A stretch of 64,000 nucleotides of DNA from Anaerocolumna chitinilytica (GCF_014218355.1 NZ_AP023368.1:1926001-1990000), one strand, 5' to 3'; shown: positions 48,804 to 57,581, numbered from the stretch's first letter. Program-made: numbers and translations. Notes: generated by a model from the sequence alone, not told the origin.

Positions 48804-49061
48804 ATGAAATCATTTAGTTACATCGTCCAGGATGCATTGGGCATTCATGCCAGGCCGGCTACTTTGCTTGTAAAGGCAGCAGCTCAGTTTCACAGCACAA
48901 TAACCTTGAATAACAGCGTAAAGCAGGTGGATGCAAAAAGAATGATTGCGGTTATGGCAATGGCAGTAAAACAAGGGCAGGAAGTTACGATAACTGCAGA
49001 AGGTGACGATGAAAAAGAAGCAATTGAAGCACTGGAACTTTTCTTTCAGAATAACCTATAA
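48804..49061 (+). CDS. HPr-like phosphocarrier without the regulatory serine
   Basis: Protein of 85 residues, full HPr length. The catalytic His15 is present in GIHARPAT. At position 46, where Firmicute HPr has the serine phosphorylated by HPr kinase (KSIMGVM), this protein reads KRMIAVM, so Ser46 is Arg. It should carry phosphate from EI to IIA but should not form the seryl-phosphate corepressor of CcpA. Encoded 14 bases after EI, with AAAAGGAG before the ATG and a terminator after the stop. Confidence 0.92.
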   Translation: MKSFSYIVQDALGIHARPATLLVKAAAQFHSTITLNNSVKQVDAKRMIAVMAMAVKQGQEVTITAEGDDEKEAIEALELFFQNNL

Positions 49062-49075
49062 ATTAAAATAAGAAT

Positions 49076-49116
49076 AAGCCATTTTCCTTATAGATAATAG
49101 GGAGAATGGCTTTCTT
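49076..49116 (+). terminator. Terminator of the PTS operon
   Basis: AAGCCATT-TTCC (49076-49087) pairs with GGAG-AATGGCTT (49101-49112) and is followed by a pyrimidine run. The 230 bases from here to the mannosidase hold only a weak dyad (CTCATTCCA 49261 with TGGAATAGAG 49300), no gene. Confidence 0.8.
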
Positions 49117-49350
49117 CAATTGAACTGCACCAAGGATTTGAGTAGTTTGTGCCGCGCAAGATATAAGTGATTAGTCATAAGATTTGGTGAGTAATAGCCC
49201 AATAATCCCCTTTTTATGTGTATGGTTTTGGTTTCTTTTATATTAATGAAAATAATCTATCTCATTCCATAAAATATGACATTTACATGTGAAGTAAAGT
49301 GGAATAGAGTTAAGACAGATATTGAATAAAGCATCAAAGGAGAGAGAAAA

Positions 49351-52200
49351 ATGAGTTACTTTAAGAGGGTTAAGCATCTGGTAGATGACTTAAGCGTACC
49401 CTGGGTTCAAATGACCTCTGCTAATAACCCTGGCAGGAAGGTGAATTACTGGCAGGACCGAATAGCCTATGAATTAATATATCTGATGGAAATCTCTATC
49501 ATCAAAAATCATAAGTATCTTAGTCTGATTGAGGAAATGTCAAAAAAGCTGATAGATACCATGGAAGAGGAAGGCTCAATCACAAAGCATTTCGTATTGG
49601 AAGTAGAGGAACTGCTTAAACCGGTACTGAAAGAGGAGGCCAAACGCTATACTGTTCATTGTGTATCCCATGCTCACATTGATATGAACTGGCTATGGGG
49701 ATACCATGAAACCGTCCAGGTAACCCTGGATACCTTTAGGACCATGCTTGATATTATGAAGGAGTATCCTGGGTTTACTTATTCCCAATCCCAAGGCTCT
49801 GTGTATCAGATTGTTGAGGAATATGATCCTGATATGTTAGAAGAGATAAAAGAGCGGGTAAAGGAAGGACGCTGGGAACTTGCCGCTTCAACATGGGTTG
49901 AAAATGATAAAAACATGCCGAATGGCGAAAGTATGGTACGCCATATTACTACCACAAAACAGTATCTGCATAAAATATTTGGAGTAAACCCTGATGAAAT
50001 CAATATTGACTTCGAACCGGATACCTTCGGACATAATGCAAATATACCGGAGATACTGATAAATGGAGGCGTGAAATACTATTACCATTGCCGTGGTAAT
50101 GAAAGTGATATCTTGTATAACTGGGAAAGTAACAGTGGTGAGCGGATATTGGCATTCAGGGATCAAATCTGGTATAACAATTCCATCACACCTAATACTG
50201 CAAGGCATATTCCTGTTTCCTGTGAAAAGCTTGGACTATCTGAGATGCTGTATGTATACGGAGTCGGCGATCATGGCGGCGGTCCTACAAGGAGAGATAT
50301 CGAGGCAATTCTTGATATGAATACCTGGCCATTGTTTCCAAACTTTATTTTCAGCACTTATCACAAGTTTTTTCAATATGCAGAAAAATACAGAGAACAG
50401 TTTCCTGTAGTAAAGGGAGAAATGAACTTTGTATTAACAGGGTGTTACAGTTCATCATCAAGGATGAAGATGGCAAACCGGTATTCGGAGGCCTCTTTGT
50501 ATCAGGCTGAATTTGCAAATTTATTGGGACATGAACTAAGCGCTGTGAAAAACGAAAGTAATAAGATTACGAAAGCTTGGAAAAATGCGTTGTTCAATCA
50601 ATTCCATGATATACTTCCCGGCTGTGGTATGGTATTTACAAGAGAGTATGCATTAGGCAAATTCCAAGAGATACTTGCAACAGCAAATCAAGTAAAGCGG
50701 GCAAGCTATTCAAAGCTGATTGAAGAGATAAAGCTGTCCAATTTTACTTCCATTGCAAATAAAAATGAAACAGCTTATGGCGCAGGCGGTGGTACGAATC
50801 CTTCCAGACTTTATGGAGACGGCGGTCTGTCCTTTAACTTAAATCTGTCCCAGGTTTCCAGAGGAATAGGACCAAACCGCGCATTCTATATCTTTAATAG
50901 TACAGAATATGACCGCAAGGATATCGTGACTATTATGCTCTGGGATTACAAGGATGATCTTGATAAGCTTGCTGTGTATTCTTCGAAGAAAGAGAAACTT
51001 ACCTTTGAAAAAGTAAGTGATGGTTATAATCAGTATTGGGGACACTGGTATACGGAAATTTTAGTACAGGTTACCGTACCCTCCTTCGGCTATGAAACAG
51101 TAGTCATTACACAGGAAGAAAAAGACTTCCCTGAAAGCTCCTATATACCATCTAAAAATGATCCGAGGGTTAACCATTATGTTGATTACATCCTTGAAAA
51201 TGATTATATACATGCAGAATTTGACCCGATAACCTTAGATTTAATCAAATTAACAGACAAGCAGAATGACCTTGTACTGATAGAAGACAAAGCAAATTTC
51301 CGTTATATACAGGAGAATGCAAAGAACAGCAATGCCTGGGTGGTCGGTGATTATATAACGATGGATAACTGCCGTAAACAGATTATGAAGAAAGAATATA
51401 CCAGTAATAAGCTGCTGAAAAAAATCAGTTATACCATGGAAATAGCAGACTCTAAACTGGATGTAGAGATTATTCTTAAAAGTAATGCGAAATATCTGGA
51501 ATATAAAGTGGTAGCCCAATGGAATCAGATAGGTGACCAGGTCTATACTCCTCAGTTAAACTTTCATATACCATTAAAGAATCATCAAAAGAAATACATT
51601 TATGACATTCCAATGAGCATAATCGAACGCGGACCTATAAATGACGAGGTACCCGGAAGCACATTTGCCTATGCAAAATTTAAGGAGGATTTAGGACTAT
51701 CCATCATAACCGAATCAAAATATGGTTACCGTGGACTGGATGACAGTCTTTCATTGACATTATTGAGGAGTACCTCAAATCCTGATACTCATCCTGAAAC
51801 AGGAGTGCATTATTTTAATTTCAGAATAGGTTATGGAGATGTTTTGGATACTTTAAGAGAATCAAAGCAATTCAATAATCCTATGGATGTTGTCAGCGGG
51901 CCGATAAATCCGACCGGAACTCTTGAGGCTGTACAATCCTTTATCAGCAAAGATAATCCGAATATCATGATCTCTGCGGTAAAAAACAGCGAGACAGGAG
52001 ATGGAATGGTTATTCGCATGTATAATATATCGGATAAAAAGGAAACTGTCGGTTTTACTTTTACAGCTGATATTGAAAATACTTCGATAACGGATTATTT
52101 TGAAAGGGTTATAGAAGAGCTCAAATATCACCAAAATACCGTCAGTCTCCAGATACCTCCTTATAAAGTGGCAACACTTAAAGTAACTTTAAAGAAATAA
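49351..52200 (+). CDS. GH38 alpha-mannosidase
   Basis: Cytoplasmic glycosidase of 949 residues, no signal peptide. An N-terminal helical region (1-100) precedes the GH38 catalytic domain: zinc site HxH in VSHAHIDMNWLW near 108, nucleophile Asp in FEPDTFGHN near 225, GVGDHGGGPTRRD near 310, and the zinc-binding His in FNQFHDILPG near 415. The remainder is the mid and C-terminal beta-sandwich domains. It trims alpha-mannosides imported by some transporter, probably from plant or host glycans. Single gene with its own AAGGAGAG site. Confidence 0.93.
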   Translation: MSYFKRVKHLVDDLSVPWVQMTSANNPGRKVNYWQDRIAYELIYLMEISIIKNHKYLSLIEEMSKKLIDTMEEEGSITKHFVLEVEELLKPVLKEEAKRYTVHCVSHAHIDMNWLWGYHETVQVTLDTFRTMLDIMKEYPGFTYSQSQGSVYQIVEEYDPDMLEEIKERVKEGRWELAASTWVENDKNMPNGESMVRHITTTKQYLHKIFGVNPDEINIDFEPDTFGHNANIPEILINGGVKYYYHCRGNESDILYNWESNSGERILAFRDQIWYNNSITPNTARHIPVSCEKLGLSEMLYVYGVGDHGGGPTRRDIEAILDMNTWPLFPNFIFSTYHKFFQYAEKYREQFPVVKGEMNFVLTGCYSSSSRMKMANRYSEASLYQAEFANLLGHELSAVKNESNKITKAWKNALFNQFHDILPGCGMVFTREYALGKFQEILATANQVKRASYSKLIEEIKLSNFTSIANKNETAYGAGGGTNPSRLYGDGGLSFNLNLSQVSRGIGPNRAFYIFNSTEYDRKDIVTIMLWDYKDDLDKLAVYSSKKEKLTFEKVSDGYNQYWGHWYTEILVQVTVPSFGYETVVITQEEKDFPESSYIPSKNDPRVNHYVDYILENDYIHAEFDPITLDLIKLTDKQNDLVLIEDKANFRYIQENAKNSNAWVVGDYITMDNCRKQIMKKEYTSNKLLKKISYTMEIADSKLDVEIILKSNAKYLEYKVVAQWNQIGDQVYTPQLNFHIPLKNHQKKYIYDIPMSIIERGPINDEVPGSTFAYAKFKEDLGLSIITESKYGYRGLDDSLSLTLLRSTSNPDTHPETGVHYFNFRIGYGDVLDTLRESKQFNNPMDVVSGPINPTGTLEAVQSFISKDNPNIMISAVKNSETGDGMVIRMYNISDKKETVGFTFTADIENTSITDYFERVIEELKYHQNTVSLQIPPYKVATLKVTLKK

Positions 52201-52303
52201 TATTTTTACTATTATAGTTGTCCAATAAGATAAAGGTTCTATAATAAATGTTGGGAATGTGTTATTTACACACCTCAACTATTGATACAGAGCCCAAATA
52301 AAA

Positions 52304-52400
52304 GGCTAAGTCTTTCATTCACCTTGAACCGACCCCCAAGTATTAGACCTAAAATCTAACATTTAGGAGTCACATCACCTGCTGATTGAAAGACTTAGCC
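52304..52400. terminator. Bidirectional terminator split by a mini-element
   Basis: GGCTAAGTCTTTCATTCA (52304-52321) pairs with TGATTGAAAGACTTAGCC (52383-52400), one mismatch in 18. A-rich sequence on the left and CTCTTTAT on the right suit termination of both converging genes. The loop holds the 53-bp element described separately; without it the loop would be only about 5 bases (CCTGC). Confidence 0.75.
52325..52377. mobile_element. 53-bp IS3-end mini-element with CCT target duplication
   Basis: The sequence runs from TGAACCGACCCCCAA to GAGTCACATCA. Its two halves are imperfect inverted repeats: TGAACCGACCCCCAAGTATT on the left against TGATGTGACTCCTAAATGTT from the right, both then reading AGA. 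They resemble IS3/IS150-family ends, which carry TG...CA termini and a GACCCCCAA block. The element is flanked by CCT on both sides (52322-52324 and 52378-52380), a 3-bp duplication usual for that family. No transposase remains. Confidence 0.65.
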
Positions 52401-52453
52401 CTCTTTATATTGTAGAATATTTAAAGTTTACAAGTTTCATTGACATAGTGTTT

Positions 52454-53644
52454 TTACTGCTGGCAAAGTGCCTTGGCAACTTCTGCAGCATTTTGAAAAT
52501 CCTTTTCTTCCGGGTTCCATAAACATTTGGCTTCCGTTTCAACTACGGAGAAGCCGGCCTCTGTCAGCCGTTCACGTAGTACCTTTGTTCCCTCGCCGCT
52601 CCAGCCATAACAACCGAACACAGCAGCCCTTTTTCCCTTTAACTTCAATTCTTTCAGGAAATCAAGCCATCCGCCTACAGAGGAAAGAATATTACAGCCT
52701 ACAGTTGGAGACCCCAGAGCGATTGCTTTCGATTTAAAAACTTCTGTTATAATATCATTCTTATTAGTCTGGGAGATATTATATATCTTCACACGGGTAT
52801 CCGGTGAGATACGGGAAATTTCGGAACTGATCTTATGGGCCAGCTGTTTCGTGCCATCCCACATAGTATCGTAAACCACCGTAATCTGGTCCTCCTGATA
52901 ATTTTGTGACCATTCATAATATTTTTCCACAATCTGCAATGGATTCTCACGCCAAATTGAACCATGGCTGGTAGCAATGATATCAATTGGCAGGTTCAAG
53001 CCTTGTATTTCTTCGACCTTCTTTTTCACTAAGGGAGAAAAGGGGGCTAGAATATTGGCATAATATTTGATGGCCTCTTCCCAGAGCTTACACTGATCGG
53101 CTTTATCATTAAATAATTCTTCCACTGCAAAATGCTGTCCAAAGGCATCATTAGAAAATAGAATATTATCACCTGTCAGATAGGTGGCCATACTGTCAGG
53201 CCAGTGCAGCATTTTCATTTCTACAAAGACGAGTTTCTTTCCATTACCGATATCAACGGAATCTCCTGTTTTTACTACCTGGTAGTTCCATTCCGGGTGG
53301 TGATATTGACCGGTAAGGGATTTTACACCATTTGCGGTACAGTAGATAGGAGTGCCGGGGATTTTCTCTAATAAGGCAGGAAGAGAACCGCTATGATCCA
53401 CTTCCCCGTGATTGGCAACAATAAAATCAATTTCCTTTAAATCAATTTCTTTTTCCAGATTGTCGATGAATTCCGTAGAATGGGGTTTCCAGACCGTATC
53501 AATAAGAACTGTCTTTTCTTCTTTAATTAAGTAGGCATTTTGGCTGGAACCGTGGTTTATGGAATAGTCGGCACCGTGGAAGGATTCCAGCTCCCAGTCC
53601 ATAAAGCCTACCCAATATACATTATTTTTTACAAGCTTTTTCAT
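52454..53644 (-). CDS. Flavodiiron protein (NO/O2 reductase)
   Basis: Enzyme of 396 residues of the FprA/NorV-core family, which reduces O2 to water or NO to N2O. The N-terminal beta-lactamase-like domain holds the diiron ligands HGEVDHSG near 80-86, with further His in MLHWPDSM near 147, the Asp in FSNDAFGQH near 165 and His in ATSHGSIWR near 227. The flavodoxin domain (about 255-396) binds FMN (YDTMWDGTKQ, GSPTVGCNILSSVGG, FGCYGWSGEG). No rubredoxin fusion. It overlaps ric by 4 bases, forming a nitrosative/oxidative defence pair. Confidence 0.94.
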   Translation of the reverse strand: MKKLVKNNVYWVGFMDWELESFHGADYSINHGSSQNAYLIKEEKTVLIDTVWKPHSTEFIDNLEKEIDLKEIDFIVANHGEVDHSGSLPALLEKIPGTPIYCTANGVKSLTGQYHHPEWNYQVVKTGDSVDIGNGKKLVFVEMKMLHWPDSMATYLTGDNILFSNDAFGQHFAVEELFNDKADQCKLWEEAIKYYANILAPFSPLVKKKVEEIQGLNLPIDIIATSHGSIWRENPLQIVEKYYEWSQNYQEDQITVVYDTMWDGTKQLAHKISSEISRISPDTRVKIYNISQTNKNDIITEVFKSKAIALGSPTVGCNILSSVGGWLDFLKELKLKGKRAAVFGCYGWSGEGTKVLRERLTEAGFSVVETEAKCLWNPEEKDFQNAAEVAKALCQQ

Positions 53645-54345
53645 GATTCTATACCTCCTTCGTATTTGGGGAAAAGCAATGAATTTTCAGTGAATATATG
53701 ATTGTACACATCTTTAACCAATTCCTGCAGCTTCTGAAAGACCAGGCGGTAGGTAGCGCAGCCGTCTTTTGGAGCAGTAAAGTCATTGGTACAGGCAGTA
53801 ATTTCTTTTATCAGATTTCCGGCAGCTTCATGCTCATCCTCCAGGTCTTTTACATAACGAATTCCCTTCTCCTTGTTAAAGTTCTTCTTCATATATGGGA
53901 AAATAGCCTTTTCCTCCTTTGCGAAATGCTCCTGGAGTTCTTTTCTTAAATCCGAAAAGAGGCCGTGTAAGGGGACCAGCTGTTCCTGATGATGTTCATA
54001 ATGAACCAGCAGAACCTTATTAAGCAACTCATCAATTTCTGCCAGCAGATATCTCTCTTTGGTATGGTGGGTATCTATAATATAATCAATCAGCTCTGTA
54101 ATATTCATTTCGGTCAGATGATCCACTGCCAATATTTGTCCGTTACTTGATTTATGAGAGGATTTAATCAGTTTCTTATTTAATAATTCGATAAAGCTGT
54201 TTGATTCGATTCCCAGTTCCGCTAAGGCTGCTTCTAGGGCGTCCTTTCCTCCGCAGCAATAATCAATATGGAAATCATTGAAGATTTCAATGGCTTCCGG
54301 ATAGGCTTTTACCACATCAGTTATTTTCATGTTACCTGTTATCAT
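53641..54345 (-). CDS. ric: RIC/ScdA/YtfE-type iron-sulphur repair hemerythrin
   Basis: Diiron protein of 234 residues thought to restore damaged Fe-S clusters after NO or peroxide stress. The N-terminal ScdA domain has the IDYCCGGKDALEAA motif (Cys pair near 29-30). A hemerythrin-like four-helix domain (about 85-230) follows, with ligands in DTHHTKERY, VHYEHHQEQLVPLH, LQEHFAKEEKAIFPY, DLEDEHEAAG and YNHIFTENSLLFP. It is first in an operon with the flavodiiron protein (ATGA overlap). The leader carries a tandem repeat and a Fnr-type site. Confidence 0.93.
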   Translation of the reverse strand: MITGNMKITDVVKAYPEAIEIFNDFHIDYCCGGKDALEAALAELGIESNSFIELLNKKLIKSSHKSSNGQILAVDHLTEMNITELIDYIIDTHHTKERYLLAEIDELLNKVLLVHYEHHQEQLVPLHGLFSDLRKELQEHFAKEEKAIFPYMKKNFNKEKGIRYVKDLEDEHEAAGNLIKEITACTNDFTAPKDGCATYRLVFQKLQELVKDVYNHIFTENSLLFPKYEGGIES

Positions 54346-54350
54346 ATTTT

Positions 54351-54485
54351 GCTCCCATCTGCGTGCTTTACCACGCGAATTATGTCAGGGGGAGTAAAAG
54401 ATTTATCTTTCACTCTTGGCTCCCATCTGCGTGCTTACCACGCTTATTAAGTCAGGGGGAGTAAAAGAGTAATATTTCACTCTTG
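54351..54485 (-). repeat. Two tandem 67-68 bp leader elements before ric
   Basis: Copy 1 is 54351-54418 and copy 2 is 54419-54485, roughly 85-90 percent identical, with GCTCC of a third start at 54486. Read on the minus strand each unit is GGAGCC-AAGA-GTGAAA, then a TTTTACTCCCCC block, then GCGTG-GTAAG-CACGC hairpin, then GATGGGAGC. Each GGAG is followed at 6 bases by a GTG that opens a frame beginning Met-Lys. In the copy next to ric this frame has 23 codons and its TGA (54344-54342) overlaps the ric ATG as ATGA. The final GGGAG is the ric ribosome site. Confidence 0.75.
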
Positions 54486-54535
54486 GCTCCTCTTTCTGAG
54501 TTCATTGTTTTTAGCAAGGTTTGTTTTGTAAGGTT

Positions 54536-54576
54536 ATTTTAACCAAGAAAGAGTACTAAAAATGTGATTTGAATCA
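54536..54576 (-). promoter_or_regulatory. ric promoter with Fnr/Crp-type site at about -41.5
   Basis: On the minus strand, -10 box TAAAAT occupies 54541-54536. The dyad TGATT-CA-AATCA (54576-54565) is centred so that the distance to the -10 gives a position of about -41.5, the class II activator position of Crp/Fnr proteins. No consensus -35 is present, as expected for such a promoter. The Fnr-type gene lies immediately upstream. The message would begin near 54529, leaving a leader of about 185 bases. Confidence 0.6.
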
Positions 54577-54596
54577 TTATCTAAAAAATATTTCAT

Positions 54597-55286
54597 TTAT
54601 TTATCATTTTCAAAGGTATCCCTTAAACTATCTTTATTCAAAACATGAATCTTACGATTTCCTTCCAGCTCAACAGCTCCCTCATTACGAAGTTCACTAA
54701 GCTTTCGGCTGATGGTCTCTCTTCTGACATTTATATAAGCGGATATATCGTCTCGGCTTAATTCAATGGTTTCTCCCTTAATCCGGTTGCTTCTGAATAA
54801 TAAAAAACCAGCAACCCGGGCTTTGGCATCGTTTACTGATAACAGTTGCACCAGTTCGTTGGCTACTGACAGTTTCTCTCCAACAACACTTAATATTTTA
54901 ACCCCTATCTCAGGTTTTTTTAAGATCAACTCAAGAATGTCTGCCTTTGAAATAAGGCATACTCCGCATTCTCCCAGAGCGACAGCAGTTGCCTCAAAGG
55001 CTTTTCCTCCAAAGATATTCTGTTCTCCGTATATATCACCAGCTGTCAGTATATCAAGCACATATTCCTTTCCTTCCAGCGAATAGCGGCTGATCTTGAT
55101 CTTGCCATAGCGGATAATCATTATTATATCCGCAGGATCACCTTCGTGAAAAACGGATTCTCCTCTCTTGTAATCCAGATGTCTTGCCTTTGAGACAAGT
55201 TCTCTCTGCTCTTCTAAGGAGAGCGGCTCAAAGAGAGGAATTTTCGAGGTACACATTTTACTGCAGCAGTTACACATAAGCTCCAT
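54597..55286 (-). CDS. Crp/Fnr-family regulator with N-terminal Cys cluster
   Basis: Regulator of 229 residues. Four Cys at positions 5, 7, 8 and 12 (MCNCCSKMC) open the protein and could hold an Fe-S cluster or sense NO. A cyclic-nucleotide-binding-type beta barrel covers about 18-130 (HEGDPADIIMIIRYGKIKIS, AGDIYGEQNIFGGKAFEATAVAL), then the dimer helix. The winged helix spans 150-225 (LSRDDISAYINVRRETISRKLSELR). It is encoded directly upstream of the ric-flavodiiron operon, whose promoter carries a matching dyad. So an NO- or redox-responsive activator is likely. Confidence 0.9.
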   Translation of the reverse strand: MELMCNCCSKMCTSKIPLFEPLSLEEQRELVSKARHLDYKRGESVFHEGDPADIIMIIRYGKIKISRYSLEGKEYVLDILTAGDIYGEQNIFGGKAFEATAVALGECGVCLISKADILELILKKPEIGVKILSVVGEKLSVANELVQLLSVNDAKARVAGFLLFRSNRIKGETIELSRDDISAYINVRRETISRKLSELRNEGAVELEGNRKIHVLNKDSLRDTFENDK

Positions 55287-55329
55287 ATCGTTCTCCTTTT
55301 CGGATAATTAATTGATGTAGGATAATTGT

Positions 55330-55357
55330 ATTATATCAAACAGGGAGGTGATGGCAA
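55330..55357 (-). promoter_or_regulatory. Promoter of the Crp/Fnr-type gene
   Basis: On the minus strand TTGCCA (55357-55352) and TATAAT (55335-55330) with a 16-base spacer, 44 bases before the start codon. TTTGATATAAT at the -10 and ATCAATT downstream could form a loose autoregulatory half-site pair. Confidence 0.5.
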
Positions 55358-55549
55358 GGAGTGACAGTGTGAATTCCGGTACATTATTTCTTCTTAAAAA
55401 TTCATGAGGTATCTGTTGGGGTATTTCAGGTGTATAATTTTTATAACATAATAAAGGGGTGTGGTAACTATGGTAAAAGGGATAGAAATAAGATAAGAAA
55501 ATAGTAAAAATGTGAATGCTACAAATAAAACTTAAAATTTGGAGAAAAT

Positions 55550-56620
55550 ATGGAAATTAGAACGATACCAGAAGATTATATCATTAACATGACCAAAGAA
55601 GGTCACGGTAAGGTCGAATCAAATTTTTTGCTACACGGATTGAAGATAAAAAATGATACGGATATGCCGGTAGTAATACATCAGATTAATTTGGAGTTAT
55701 ATGCTGCTGAGACCTTTGTAAAGCAAGTGACCTATAGTGGTAAAGCACTAATCAATACAATAGAACGATTTGCACAGGAATGCACTTGGTTGGGAAAAGG
55801 CTTTGGTGCTCAGCTTTTTTTAGGAAAAGAAGGCTTCTGGAACCCTGAAAAATTCAGCAGTACCAAAACATTAATGCCGGATCAGGAAACAGGATTATTT
55901 AATGAATATTTTGTAGTAATAAATAAAGAAATGATAGATTTGTTATCTGTCGCAGTTCTTTATGAGAAGGAAGGAAAGGAATATAGGCAGGAATTATCAA
56001 TTCCTTTAAGAAACTATGTGAACAAGAATAAATATCTGTTTCCGCTAAAGGGGTGTATTTCTACTTGCGGGAATTATAATTGTCTTTTAGATCACAGACA
56101 GCATTATTCAATGGAATTTGCCATTGATATGGCTCAATATAACAAGGAGCAAAAGCTTTCCTTTCAGGAAGAAATGCGTAAAGAAGACTATGTTATTTAT
56201 GGGAAGGAAATCTTAGCCATAGCAGATGGTGAAGTAATTGATTGTTTTCATTCAATACCAATTACAACTTCGTGGGTATGGGAGGAAAGAGAACCTTATT
56301 TCAAGCAATATGGATTGGCTGCTCAATTCGGTAATTACGTTATCCTTCAACATTCCAATGGGGAGAGTTCTTTCTATGGACATATGATAGAGGATAGCTT
56401 GACCGTTAAAAAAGGGGATAAGGTGAAGCAAGGTCAGGTTATTGGTAAAGTTGGACATACAGGTCTTTCCAACTGCCCCCATTTACATTTCCAGCTGATG
56501 GATAGACCGGATATTCTGACAGGGCGTGGGCTTCCTTGTTCTTTTCTCAATATTAAGGACGTGACGGGGGAACCTCTTGAACGTATTATGGATGATAATA
56601 TAATCGTACATACCTGTTAA
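55550..56620 (+). CDS. M23-type (LytM/NlpD-like) metallopeptidase family protein
   Basis: Protein of 356 residues. The N-terminal 165 residues form a beta-rich domain of unknown role. The C-terminal part is an M23-like peptidase fold: first zinc-ligand region YSMEFAIDMAQ near 187-197, ILAIADGEVIDC near 222, VILQHSNGESSFYGHM near 263-278, KKGDKVKQGQVIGKVGHTG, and HLHFQL near 310 with the second HxH. There is no signal peptide or membrane segment, which is unusual for a wall peptidase; it may act inside the cell or on other substrates. Monocistronic with GGAGAA before the ATG. Confidence 0.8.
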   Translation: MEIRTIPEDYIINMTKEGHGKVESNFLLHGLKIKNDTDMPVVIHQINLELYAAETFVKQVTYSGKALINTIERFAQECTWLGKGFGAQLFLGKEGFWNPEKFSSTKTLMPDQETGLFNEYFVVINKEMIDLLSVAVLYEKEGKEYRQELSIPLRNYVNKNKYLFPLKGCISTCGNYNCLLDHRQHYSMEFAIDMAQYNKEQKLSFQEEMRKEDYVIYGKEILAIADGEVIDCFHSIPITTSWVWEEREPYFKQYGLAAQFGNYVILQHSNGESSFYGHMIEDSLTVKKGDKVKQGQVIGKVGHTGLSNCPHLHFQLMDRPDILTGRGLPCSFLNIKDVTGEPLERIMDDNIIVHTC

Positions 56621-56754
56621 ACCTCTGTGATACTTCCTGCTGAACACTTCCTTGGAGGAACTTGCATTGGTAAACAACTTGAAATTATATACCAATTGTG
56701 TAAAATAAAAGCTATAAAGGGTTGACTTTTAATGTGCAGGGGAGTTAAGAGAAG

Positions 56755-57555
56755 ATGGAAAAGGATACAGAAGAATTGAGACAGGGAAACATCTCAAAGG
56801 TTACAAGGAATGGTAATATTGTTTACAGAGATTTGAAACCCCAAAGCAGTACGGTCCATAGATTGCTTCTGCATCTGGAGAATAAGGGAGTTACCTTTAC
56901 TCCCCGTTTTCTGGGTGTGGATGAAAACAATCAGGAAATGCTTAGCTTTATGGAAGGAGATACGATTGAAAATTATCCCTGCCAAAAGGAGCTGCAGAGT
57001 AAATCCGTAACAGTTCAAATGGCAGCAAAAATGTTAAGAGTATATCACGATGCAACATTAGATTTTGAAAGATGTCCGGAGGATATCTGGTTTTTGAATT
57101 ATGAAGGCGGATTACAAAAAGAGGTCATCTGTCACAATGATTTTGCACCTTATAATATTACTTTTAAAGATAATAAGCCAGTTGGTATGATCGATTTTGA
57201 TACGGTGTGTCCTGCACCAAGAATTTGGGATATAGCATACGCGGTTTATCGATTCGTTCCGCTAAGCATGGAAGTATACGATCCAATCAGAAAAAAATAC
57301 CGATTATATGACAAGACCCTTGACTGTTTAGAGCGAAAATCTTTCATAAATCTATTTATTAACACTTATGGTATTGGCAATTCTCATGAAGTCTTACAAA
57401 ATGTAATTATGCGGCTACAGGCTTTAGTTCAGCTCTTTGATACAGAATGTGGCAAAGGAAATTCGGCATTTATAAAGATGAAAGAAGAAGGGCACCAACA
57501 GTTTTACGTTAATGAAATTGCATTTATTCAAGAAAATATGAGTGATTGGATTTAG
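56755..57555 (+). CDS. Aminoglycoside phosphotransferase-family kinase
   Basis: Small-molecule kinase of 266 residues of the APH/choline-kinase-like family. The nucleotide-loop region is short (VTRNGNIVYRDLKP with the conserved Lys near 29). The catalytic loop is VICHNDFAPYNITF near 123-136, and the metal-binding IDFDTVCPAPRIWDIAYA near 146-163. The His-Asn-Asp loop is that of APH enzymes. Substrate unknown; many clostridial members are not resistance enzymes. It stands alone between the M23-type gene and a perfect palindrome. Confidence 0.85.
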   Translation: MEKDTEELRQGNISKVTRNGNIVYRDLKPQSSTVHRLLLHLENKGVTFTPRFLGVDENNQEMLSFMEGDTIENYPCQKELQSKSVTVQMAAKMLRVYHDATLDFERCPEDIWFLNYEGGLQKEVICHNDFAPYNITFKDNKPVGMIDFDTVCPAPRIWDIAYAVYRFVPLSMEVYDPIRKKYRLYDKTLDCLERKSFINLFINTYGIGNSHEVLQNVIMRLQALVQLFDTECGKGNSAFIKMKEEGHQQFYVNEIAFIQENMSDWI

Positions 57556-57581
57556 GGAAAGGAGATTAGAGTGATTTCATA

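Noticed and set aside
49261..49309. Operator dyad before the mannosidase
   Set aside because: The arms CTCATTCCA and TGGAATAGAG are interrupted and 30 bases apart; too weak to list as a site.
54351..54485. CRISPR-like repeats before ric
   Set aside because: The two copies are adjacent over their full 67-68 bp with no spacers, and no cas genes are nearby.
56755..57555. Aminoglycoside resistance gene
   Set aside because: The kinase fold and catalytic loop are clear, but the specificity regions do not match a resistance enzyme I can name; only the family call is kept.
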